Assembly: GCA_029204225.1 (NCBI GenBank)
Contig: CM055107.1
Coordinates: 24,261,391-24,325,390 of the forward strand
DNA length: 64,000 bases
Direction of reading: 5' to 3'
Origin: Diphasiastrum complanatum
Taxonomy: Eukaryota; Streptophyta; Lycopodiopsida; Lycopodiales; Lycopodiaceae
This document shows positions 10,435 through 22,300 of this stretch, piece after piece. The notes under the pieces are model-generated. The model was not told the origin of the DNA. It saw nothing but the letters and a program-made list of their open reading frames with translations, and ran no database searches. Made by a program: the position numbers and the translations under genes. Positions within the stretch are counted from its first letter, which is position 1. Each line of letters starts with the position of its first letter.

Positions 10435-10960
10435 CTACATACAAATGGAGGGGAAGAGTTTATCTCCAAAGAGATGAACAGTTACTTGGCCTCAGAAGAA
10501 ATCCAAAGGCAGCTCAAGAATCACAACAAATTAGTAGGCCTAAGCAAAAGAATTAAACTCTTCTTGAGTCAATGAACATCTCCCATACAAGTTATGTTGA
10601 AGCGGTTGCAACCTCATGCTACTTGTAAAACCAAGGAGTACCAAATATGACTTCCAAGGTGTATTGTTACCCATCAAGCCTATTGTTGACACCTTCAAGT
10701 GTCCAAACACATTTGTTATGCACAAGATCCACTTGAACTTAGTTTAAAATTTGCCTCTACAAATTCAAGTTTAGATTTAATTCAGTGTTCAAACCACAAT
10801 CAAGTAGTGTTCAATGTACTACAGAAACTAACATTCTCACTACTACATAATTTCTTGATCCATCACATTCAGGTCGTGGATCATAAAAGAATGAAGGAAT
10901 TGCAGTTGAAATTGACCAATGGGAATTATACAAGTTTTCTTGACGTAGACATTAGTGCCA
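10435..10960 (+). pseudogene. Copia integrase scrap
   Basis: The plus strand gives NGGEEFISKEMNSYLASEEIQRQL, matching the copia integrase block SDNGGEF.S..F..YL...GI..Q. It is followed in another frame by YVEAVATSCYL and NQGVPNMTSKV, the equivalent of AEAVATA.YL.NR.PTK. Several stops and frame changes interrupt it. The opposite orientation to the adjacent element makes it a separate insertion. Confidence 0.6.
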
Positions 10961-13052
10961 CATAATTTGCCATGATTTTGTAAGACAAACTTACGTATTC
11001 ATGGATTAGTCAACTTGACAAGAACCTTGTTGCTTGTTCCACTCTGTTTGCCCAATTGCAAAGATTCTTCCACATCTTCTTGACACAAACCATTTTCTTT
11101 AAAGAAAAGTAGAGACTAAGTCACTCGAAGAGTGGTGTTACTAAAGTATCAAGACAAAAATTTGGGCATCGTTGAGTTTCTCAAAAAAGCTCTTTAGGAC
11201 CACTGGAGTGTCATGGTTAACTTGTAGATCAACACGCTTGGTTACTACGTCTAGTTTGGGCTCCAATGTTTTCTACTCATGCCTAGTCTATGAATGCCTT
11301 GGAGGTTTTCAACAATGGCATTACTGATCCATTTGGATGAGCCAATCTATTAATGATGTTTCTTTGTGTAGATTCTACCTTTATATGGGATTTTCACAAT
11401 AGTCATTTTTGTTGGGTTGTGTTATTATTAGAGGGAATTCATTGCGGCAATTTCTTATAGGAGAGGACATTTCTAGCTTGTTCTTTTTTTGTCATACTTT
11501 TGGGGCCCTTTTGTATCCTTTGGTCTTGAGTGCTCTACACATGCTAACTACATATAGAGAAATGGCCTAGTTTTTTTTAGCCATGCATTTCCATTCAAAT
11601 ATTATAGACTATGGAACAATTGTAGTTTCTATCTTCCCTCTACATCATTTGTTGTAGTTGCTTCTCACCATTTGCCATCTCTTTGGATTGCTTGGACTAT
11701 CATTGGATCCTGGTTCCTTGTATCTTCTATCTTTTCTCACATACTCTTCGAGTGGCAAGCTTGGTCTATTGGGTGCATTTGCTAGCATGATGCTATCTAT
11801 TTCTACATTCCAATATCATTCTTGGACTATCAAAATGGCATGGAATTTCATTATTTGCAATGGATCTCACAACTACACAATTATTAGCTACTTTAGGCTA
11901 GACATATTGGTTTGGCATTGTCCTTTATCCATCAATGTTAAGATATCATGCTTCTTTTCCATTATGTTTTGGATGTGCTTTCGGATGGATTTATGTGGCA
12001 CTTTTGCTTCGTTGATTAAGAGGGCTTTCGTGTTTGAACTACATTCCATGTTGATCTTTGGCTTGCTATGATTACATCCTCGTGGCTTGTGTCACAACAT
12101 GACACCTGCAACTTAGAACATACTACTAATTTGGCTCTATACAATGCTCATTTCACAAAGCTCTCTTATCTTCTTCCTAGTTTTTTTTGCAGGTGAGGTT
12201 TATTATGGCTAGGAGCTTTATCTCATGGTCTTGATAAGACTTCCATTTCTTCATCTTTTGTTTTTTACCAATGTCATGTGCAAATATCTTATCCAAATGA
12301 GTGCTCTTTCTATGCATATGTTGGCCACAACTTTATTCATGTACAGAAGGGCCATGTTTATTATTCAATTCTATTTTACGGATATATATATAATGTCACT
12401 TGCCATTCTTTAGGGGAAATTGCAATTTGATTGTCACTTAAAGACTTCATTGATATCAAAATATATGATTGTGTTCATAACAATCTTCTCATCTTTTTAA
12501 CCCACGTCATTTGTGTGACAGTTGTGATTCATTGCACCTATATGAGTGAGCTGACTAAAATCCAACCAAATAAAGGTGCCTAACCTAGAAACACGTACTG
12601 CGAGTGAAATGTGAACTAAAAACCTCCAATGGGTTCAGCTGCTCTAAAGCAAGTGTTAACAAGACAATATTATGCACAATACGACCTCTGGTGAAATGAA
12701 AATAAGTAGCTATAAATCTGAACAAAAAATCAGTGAGAATTGAAAATAAGTGGCTATTAACCGGAACAAAAATGCTATCGCCTCAATGGTGGTCAAAATC
12801 GTCAAACAGAAAAGTTACTCCAATTCTATAAACTGACTACATTGCCATCCTCGAAGATCTTTCCACAGAAATATACGAAGGCCTCAAGTCTTGGAACAAA
12901 CCAAGAATAAATAAAACATGCTAAATTATAATGGTTTGATATACATTATCAGAACCCAAAGCAACTTATGCGTCTGGACCCCAACAATGCAGAAATATCA
13001 GTAAGATGCTATTGGGGAAACCCATGGATTGCTTCAGACAATGTCGCAAATT
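10961..13052. other. Unassigned interval and 3' flank of the membrane-protein gene
   Basis: No recognisable transposon or gene domain. Moderately long plus-strand frames (for example 11,658-12,071) are hydrophobic but resemble nothing I know and show no codon bias. The 3' untranslated region of the minus-strand gene should occupy the right end; no clear AATAAA was picked out. Confidence 0.4.
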
Positions 13053-13266
13053 CTAAACTGCATCGTCACCTTTTGGAGAATGCTCTGCATCTTTTGTGCC
13101 ATCTGATGTCTCTGCATTTGTAGCATCACTACTGCCGCCAAATTCATCATGAATTAATGGAGATTTCTCCCTCGTTTGAGCAACCAAAAGCAAAGCTTTT
13201 ATAAAGTGTTGATAACGACGCCGAAACGTAGGAAATCTTGAAGCAGACGTAACGATTCCCTGTATC
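13053..13266 (-). CDS. Exon 10 (terminal) of the membrane-protein gene
   Basis: The acceptor ATACCAG|GATACAGGG joins the donor AGAAG|GTAACA of exon 9 at 20,416, completing an Arg codon and restoring ELQAIARRIQGIVTSASRFPTFRRR, a conserved C-terminal block of this family. A Ser/Asp/Glu-rich tail leads to TAG at 13,053-13,055. Without this distant exon the protein would lose its C-terminus, so a gene finder could easily split it off. Confidence 0.85.
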
Positions 13267-16200
13267 CTGGTATCCAATTACCTCAAGCATGTCAAAAATG
13301 ATATAAGCTTAAACTCTTAGAGTTTGGGCCTTCAACAAAAACCCAGAGCTAGGCCAACCGCCTAGCTGAAGACCCATCACTTGTAAACATCATTCAAGAA
13401 AACCCAATCAACTACCACTGATAAAGCTTTCAAAATGATTACAAAAAATACTGCCCAAAACATAATACTACAATGCATTGTCGATAACTATTTATATGAT
13501 GGGTATTTAAGCTAATACTGTAATGTGTGAACTTGATGGGTGTTGTTTGTTACAAATGAAGCTGATCCAGATCTGCAAGAATCCCTGCCTGCTTAGCTCT
13601 TTGGGTGAATTATATCTGAGTTCCTATTGTCTAAGTCATGTAGCATGAGGTCTTAAGTACACAACTAGCCGCATTTTACCAAATTCCATAAGACTTGCAA
13701 ATACTCAGTCCATCAACCAGACTTCTTATTCAAATTACGTATAGCTTCAAATGTATGTACAAAAAGTTGCTAGCTGAACGGCACGATATTTCAAAGAGCT
13801 TCCATAGACTACAAGAATACAGAGAGAGAGAGACACACACACAATAATGCAAAATGGATAAACATAGACTGCAAGTGTTATGAATGCAATCTTAGACAAG
13901 GATATCAAATGACAAACAATGGCTAAAGCCCTACAAGCAATAGCTAAGCATAGACGAGATCTCCCACGAAGAGCCCAAGCAATACCTGCTGGAAGAGAAG
14001 GAATACAATAATATACTTAATGACTGAATGATAGCCCTATATATACTATCTAGAGGCCCTTAGTGGGAACTTTTCGGGATTAGGGCAAAATTAGGGTACT
14101 TAAGCCACATGGCCTAACGGTAACTCGCCCAATACCTAAAGGTATGCTAATTAGAGCAACTAGTAATTAGGTTTAGGGGAGGACGAGTCCATAACACTCC
14201 CCAACTTAAAAAACATTGACCTCAATGTTTGGGCTTTTAAAAAAAACACAAGAACAGGAATAGGTGCATCAACAAGAGGAAGGGCCCAAAGTAAAGGGAC
14301 CAAGGATATCTATCATCTGAGGCAGGGAGAGTGCACACGACGGAGTACATCTACGGCATCATCTGCGAGGCGATACAGGAGGTTGGGCTACAGCGCGTTG
14401 TCCAAGTACGTGTCCTTTCATTAGTTGCTTGATCATTTACTGCGCAATGTGTTAACAAAGGTTTTATTAGTTTTCAATTGATTACAATGTGTTTTCAGAT
14501 TGTACATTAATTTAATCAATTGTTGGCGATAGGTTGTGACGGACAGTGCGTCCAACTACTGCGGTATGGGGGATCTTCTTATGGCAGAGTACCCCTCCAT
14601 TGTGTGGACTCCATGTGCCGCACACTCACTGGACCTCCTCCTACATTCCATCGGCCGCCTGCCTTGGGTCAGTGAGCTTCTCAAGAAGGCACTTGCAATT
14701 GTGGACTTCATCACACACAAGCGCCGCACCACTGCTCTTTTCCGCACATTCAGCAAGTAAGAGACTACTATTTTTTAGCATTTACAGTTCCGTTGCACAC
14801 GCCAATAATTCCAAGGTCCGTCTGTTTTTGTGAAATGCAATCTTTGTATGGACACGCAGAGGGATGATCTCTGTATCCTTAGGCAACGTTCCTTAGACAA
14901 CGCCCTCATGAACTTAAGGCGACTTTGGACAAGAAATTGGAATTAGATTAATCATACTCATGTAGAAAGAGTTTGAGGATGATACAGATTGGAATCTTGA
15001 AAGCCAGGAAGAGTTGAGTATCTCATATCATCAGATGAATCATCTGATGATAAAGCTCGTACAAAAGTTTGTTCTCGTCTGGAAACTAGTTCACACGGGA
15101 AAGCAGGAAAGCATATCACAGATATGCCTAACACAGATGCTTGCTCTTCTTGCCAGGTTAGATGTTAACTCTTTTGACATATGTTCTATCTTCTTTCAAA
15201 CAGGTCCTAGTTTGTTGCCTTTCTATCAATGATTATTATTTTACAGTAGCACATCTAGTTGCCTCTCATATCATGTGGCGGGATACGGAATGTTTTTTTT
15301 ATACATCTCTTAAATTAATATACAGTATGTTTTTTTGTGCAACACGCGTCTCTTTTTTTGAAATGCAATCTCTGTATGGACACGTAGAGGGATGATCTCT
15401 GTATCCTTAGACAACGTTCCTTAGACAACGCCCTCATGAACTTAAGGTGACTTTGGACAGGAAATTGGAATTAGATGAACCATACTCATGTAGAAAGAGT
15501 TTGAGGATAATACAGATTGGAATCCCAAAAGCCAAGAAGAGTTGAGTATCTCATATCATCAGATGAATCATCTGATGATAAAGCTCGTACAAAAGTTTGT
15601 TCTCGTCTGGAAACTAGTTCACACGGGAAAGCAGGAAAGCATATCACAGATATGCCTAACACAGATGCTTGCTCTTCTTGCCAGGTTAGATGTTAACTCT
15701 TTTGACATATGTTCTTTCAAACAGAACCTGGTTTGTTGCCCTCCTATCAATGAGATATGTTGCACTTATTATTTTACACTAGCACATCTAGTTGCCTCTC
15801 ATATCATCTGGTCCTAAACCCTAAACCATTGAACGTATTTTTTTGTGTCAAATTTTGTTTGCGTGCAGGAAATCTAATAATTCTTTCTGAAGGAGTTGGA
15901 TGCAATTATGCATCTCATATATTTTGTCTCAACCCTCCTCTTCAAGCCAACCCAAGAGGGTGTATGCTTCTAAAATTTGCATGTGGCATTGCTGATTGCT
16001 AGAGAGAGAGAGAGAGAGAGAGAGAGACTTTTTTGTGGAGGACTTTGTGCCTGATGTTGACTTGGTGCTTGATCGTGATTCTTTCTCTCGTGCCTTCCAT
16101 CATAGAAAAGTTACAAGTCGTTTGCTCTTTGACCGATGATTCATGCTTTATCTCAGTTATGGTAGGCATGGGCAATGGGAGGGAGGGACAGAGAGAGGGA

Positions 16201-16285
16201 GAGCGAGAGAGAGTTCTCGTAAAAATTACAAATCGTTATCACTTTGAAAGATGTTCGATGTTGTATCTTAGTTATCGTGGGCATT

Positions 16286-16325
<40 letters not shown>

Positions 16326-19300
16326 CATGGGCAGTGGGTAGTTTTTGTGCTATTTTTTTTGCAAAATGTTTTGGTAGCTTTTTCATTTTTTTTAACAGGA
16401 GGGGGCAGGTATGTGCCAGTTACCCCCTAAAAATTAATTCCGGGGGGGAGGGGGGGGATTAGGGGGAGGAAATTTATTTTTAATTGTTTTTGGGCATGTG
16501 GGAGCGAGCGGGGAGGGGCTGGTAATTTTTTCTTTTTCTTTTTGAAAAAAAAAAAATGCGTCTGAATCATAGATGCACTACGATTCTGAATCGCGGTAAG
16601 AATTGCGATTCGGAAAAAAACCAAAATTGTTTAGCATAGTTTTTTTTTTGGGGGGGGCAATATGGTTATCAATTGAACGCTCTGATTAAGAGCATTATTA
16701 CTGTGAGTTTGCCCTCGCTTTTTGCTTCGAGGGGCGCTGCCCCCCCGACGACAGTAGCAGGGGGGGCGCTGCCCCTCCTGCACCCCTCGTAGATAAAAAT
16801 GGGGTCCAAATGCACACCGATAAGGGCCCAATATTTATGCCCCCAACTGTATGCACATTGCACTCACATCTCTAGTGAAATGATTGCAAAAGTGATCATC
16901 ATCGATAGAGTTGATAGCCCAAACTGTAGCATTCACAATTACTGAGAACCAGAGCACATAACAACGAAATAGCTACTGAAAATAAGATTTGCTTGTGCCC
17001 TATCTACTGCACTTCTGGGAGGCAAAACGCTGGTTTGACCATTTTTTTTAAACTTAACAAAATGTTGAAACTAAAATCATCCAAACAAAATAAATCTAAA
17101 CAAAAACCAAATCAACATAAAATTTTAGTGAAAACAAATTGAAACTAACATAAAATACATAAGGTGACAAAATATACACACACCACGAAGGCATCCACGT
17201 TCCGAAACGTTGTCTTTCTTTTTGTAAATTAGAAAACTGAAAAAAAGTAATATGTAGTTTTTAAAAAAAAAACTAAACACCAGCATAAAAAAAAATTACA
17301 GATTGCCAAAACAATTTTACACAAAAATAAAACAAAAAAAATCAATAAATTGTATTTTTTTAAATAAAAAATACAATTTATTGTAACAATTTTACACAAA
17401 AATAAAACAAAAAAAATCAATAAATTGTATTTTTTTTAAATAAAAAATAAAATTTACTGCACGTTCCGAAAAACCCTAATGGGAAACACGCATCTTTATT
17501 ATCATGGTTGCAGCGAAACACATTCCTGCAACCAGCGTTCTGGAAAGCTCGTTCCGAAACATTACCAAAAAAAATTTGCAAAAAAAACGTCGTTCCAGGC
17601 AAAAATCCCGCAACTCCCCATGCATTTATAATATATATAATAGTTGCATAGGAAGTTCCAGAACACATTTTGGAAATGAGAATGAGATTTAAGGTTAACT
17701 TTGTCTTTTGTACTTTTCTTTGAAATTGTTTTAGGTGTCAAAAACAATACTTAAACTCAAACATGAGGGTCCGGACCGGGCGCGTCCTTCTTTTTTTTAA
17801 AAAAACTAAACTAGACTAAAAAAATGAGCAAAAACAAAAAGTGCGCCCACCCCCGGACGCGCCACCCATCCGCTTCCTTAGATTGAACTATAGTAAGAAT
17901 AATAGTAAAACTGAATTCTACAACAATTACTTTACTTTCCATAAGCATAGTTAGCTGCTAACTATAGCATGGTAATCAAGAAATTATAGGAGGCCACGAC
18001 TTATTAAAAGTAAACATGGTACATGAAAAAAATCCACTATAAAGGGAGTCAATTTCATCGTCCTCTACGTTTGGTAAAGGATTTCTAGTGGTTTTTATAC
18101 CAGGTTCAAAATTTACATAGTTCAATGGTCAAGATCCTCACTAAAGAGCAAAATAAAGTTTTCAAGGTTTAAGAGGTCTATAGAATTTTCCACTTTCATG
18201 CCTTAAGACGAGGACATTCGAGCCAATAACCAAATTTTGGAATCATGGTTGTTTCTCTTATATTGTATCAATGTACCAAAGTTGCAGCGAATCGCGATTC
18301 GTTGGGTCTGCGATTCGCCAACCACGATTCTGCGAAACGTAATTCGAACCCAGAATCGTGCAAAAAAAAAAAAATTGTAAAAATAACTTATGGCTGAAAT
18401 TTTTTTAAAGGAGCAATGGTCAAACCAGCGTTTTGCCTCCAGAAGTGTAGTAGATAGGGCACAAACAGATCTTATTTTCAGTAGCTATTTGGTTGCTATT
18501 TGCTCTGGTTCTCAATAAATGTAATGCTACAGATTGGGCTAAATATTGGGCCCTTATCGGCGCGCATTTGGAACCCCATTTTTATCTAAGGGCCCCAGGG
18601 GTGCAGGGGGGGGCAGCACCCCCCCTACTACTGTTACCGGGGGGGTCCAGGGGGGCGATCGGGGGGGCCACGCCCCCCCCGAAGCAAAAAGCGAGGTACA
18701 ATTGCTCTACAGTTCTCTGTCTCTGTCCCACTGGAACCATCTGTGATCGTAACGAACAGGCTAGAGGTTAGTTTTAAATTTCTATCCTTGACAGAACCCA
18801 ACATGGATTAACGCACCTGAATTGGACCATCTTGTACACGAAACATTTGGGCACACAGTAATAATGCTCTTAATTAGAGCTTTCATCTGATACCCATATT
18901 GCCCAAAAAAAAAAACGATTCTGGAATTTTTCTAAATCACAGTGCATCTATGCAATGTACACAAATTACTAACCAAACTATCAAAAAAAATTCCAACCAT
19001 CTATGTTTACACAATTGCATTGGACTCTATTTGTGTATCCTAAGCTGAATATTGTCACTGCCAGTTTGCATTCCCAACCTATACAACTAGTTTAAAATTA
19101 AATTGTCATTCGCAACCACTTATTACTACTATTATTTGGTATTTTCAGTCTATACAAGTTGCTTGGAGTATCTAGTTGTGTACTGTTTAGTCCACCACTC
19201 TTACATTTTTGTGGCAATTTTGATCTAAGTGACTGGCATGGTACCTATTGCTATTCACTCTGTTGCTGAACTCTGCTATCCACCCTGCTACTTATCCATC

Positions 19301-22300
19301 ATGTTCCTTATCATTCTTGGAAAGCTACTATTTTGCCTTTTCTTGGGCTATACAATGATATCTTTCCATCACAAGACACGAGCTTTCTCAACATATGATT
19401 ATAATATTGTACCACATCCAATGATTCTGAAATAAGCTCCTTACCAACTTGCATGACAACAATTGGCAGGCTTCCGTACAAAAATTATTTGATAGTTTGT
19501 CTGTATAAACGGATATAGTCACTAGCTGGTCATACAGATTCTTGAGAAATAAATTACACCAAACATTATTCATAAATCTGTTTTTGCTTCCAAAGAATCC
19601 TCAAATTAAAAAGAAACACAAAAATCCTTCAATCTCTCAAAACAGCCCAGCCAGCAAGCCTGACTGGTGAGCTGCTCAATACGAAATCTGTAATAGCAGC
19701 ATCCTTTTCATCCAAATTCTCTTACTCAATCACTTCTCTGACAACTGTTGTGACTACCTTGTCTTATTTGTGTATCTTTAAGGTTTTGACTGTAGCTGTT
19801 GATTGTCAAACATTAACCAGCATAATTTTCCATTTTATTCAGAAACGTTGCTCTCCACTGGGTCACCAATAAGCGCGTCTTTATCGAATCGCAATTCAAA
19901 CAGTTTTGGAATCACTTCAAATATATTTAACAGTTTCTTATTTTTCCCAAGTTCTTTTCAAAGTTTTGAATGAAAGTTCGGTTTTTTTTTCAAACAATTG
20001 TGCAATGTCAATTGAACTTTCAGCAGCGAATTTGAACTGATTTGAATCACCTGGGAACTATGCCAATGGACAATCTTCACGGGCCACAGCTAATGAGGCT
20101 ACCTAGTACCTTCCCCTCAATTACTAGTTTCCACAGCCATAAGCGGCTGTCTACTTTTCCACATCCAGAACCATGGGAGTCCCAAATTAGTGCTTTAAGT
20201 TGCTGTAAAATGTGATGCTTGCTGCCTTGCACCATGACTCTGGCTATGACTCCAAAAGCAAAAAGGAACTCCACGAGAAAAAAGACAATTTGAGTAATAA
20301 ATAAAAATAGAAGCTTTCAGATTTCTAAGGAGATAGAAACGAATAAGGAAATCGATGTCAGAAAGAGCTTCAACATAATTTGCGAAATTGGAATGCATGG
20401 TATTTATCATGTTACCTTCTAGCTATTGCTTGCAGTTCACCTTTCTTAATGTTATCCTCTGGCTGAACACCTCCATTTTGCCAGAATTCTAATTGCCCTG
20501 GGTCTCCCAAAGAAAGTACCAGCTTTTCCAGATAGCGCTCCTCACTCAGCTGCAATTGTGCCGCTTTTATCTGCTCTTTTAAAACAAGCAAGGGCTCAAA
20601 AAACCAATCAACTAAGCGGTCTTGTGGTCTGTTGAATACAGTGACTTCACTTCCATCAACTGCCAAAGAAAGATGGTTGACTGTTAGTTCTTAATAGTCA
20701 CAAGTCAATTGAGATAGAGTTGATTTGAGTTGTGATTGGAGTTGATTCGAAAATAATTTGACAACTCGAATCTCCTACTGCACCGATTCAGAAAATCCTT
20801 TTCCTTTCAAATTTCCAAAATAGAACGAAGGAAAAATAAACTGTTTCTTGAAACTTCAATTCAAATCTGTTCAAAGCACTTCGAATTGCAATATGTTGTT
20901 ACTATGTTCCCAAAGCAGGTTGTTCAATATACTCTTGAAACTCCTTAAGGCAACAAATTCATTGAAGCAAATTACTCACGTAACACCAGGCCAGTCGAGC
21001 CAGATTTTGCAGAGTTTACAAGATTCTTCATGACGGTGTACGCAGGCAGTCCAACACCGATTAGCTTGGACTGAGCATTTTTGCTTGAATGGACCCATTC
21101 TTGTATATCCGATCTTGTGATCACACCCTCCTTGACAAGGGATTCTCCATGAATTTGACATGTCTCAAACATGTGATCCCAGATCTGCAATAGGAAAAGA
21201 CTACATAAACAAGCGCATACAAAACTTCCATCCAAACGACCATTCCTATGAATCATAGACATGTCACATATGGTCCTCTGACTAGCTATTGTAGATGACA
21301 GGACAACTGCTTAGACATATCAGCCTATACCTGAACCATTTTCACTTCTTGAATCGTTTTTTTTAAAGATAACGAGACTTGAAAGTGAGGATTTCCTTGT
21401 TCACTCTGTCCATCAGAGTTTGACCTTTGAGAAGACGATCCTGCTTGTCCAGAGCCTGAGAGCTGTCGATCAACCATTCTGGGTTTTTCGAATTTATAGC
21501 TTGTGGAGAAAATACTCCGACTAACCGTATTTGATGCCATGATTTCAGATGTGACAACTTGTTTGCGATATCCGGGCCTGGCTGCCCACGGTAGTCACTT
21601 TAAACATATTAGCTAATTTTGTCATTGTACTTCGATCACCAACAACAGCACAAAACTTTAAAAACCAAGTAATATTTTACCTTGGAAGACAGGAGCCCTC
21701 CTGCAAATAGAGAACATCGTTCGTGTACTCATCAAATTCTGCAATGATGGCCACAATATAGGCCAACCCACATCGAAACGAGCTCTCCTGTATGAGCCCA
21801 GACCAAATATTCACTTTTCTGTTATTTCTCAAATGCCATGAAAGAACTTGACAGGCCTTTAAATTTGGAGGCAAGAAAAGAATTAGATGATAACCTGGTG
21901 TACAATGACTGCTCCAAATAGTCCAAGGATAAAGCTTGAAAGTATGGCAGAGATTACGGCTGCTATCACCACCAAAGGCCAAAACACAATTGCGAGACCA
22001 GCAAATGGGACACACACAACCTTCGAGCATGCTCCATCCCTTGTTATAAAGGAGTGCAGAAATCGCTGCCACCCTTTCAAAAGCATGAGTGGGCTTTTCG
22101 CAACTGCTAATACACTGACAGCGGGAACATCCACCAACAGACCAAGGAGACCGACTAGCAAACATCGGGGAACGTCTAAAAACCTTCGGAAAAAACAAAC
22201 CGGTATAAATACCATGTGCATACAATATAAAGATTTAGGAGCTAAGAAGATGTTCTTGATACAAAAGTGTTCCAGCTCCTTATATCTGGAAAATGCCTGA

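Noticed and set aside
11658-12071. Hydrophobic 137-codon plus-strand frame
   Set aside because: It lacks a codon signature, homology pattern, promoter or splice context. T-rich DNA gives hydrophobic translations by composition alone.
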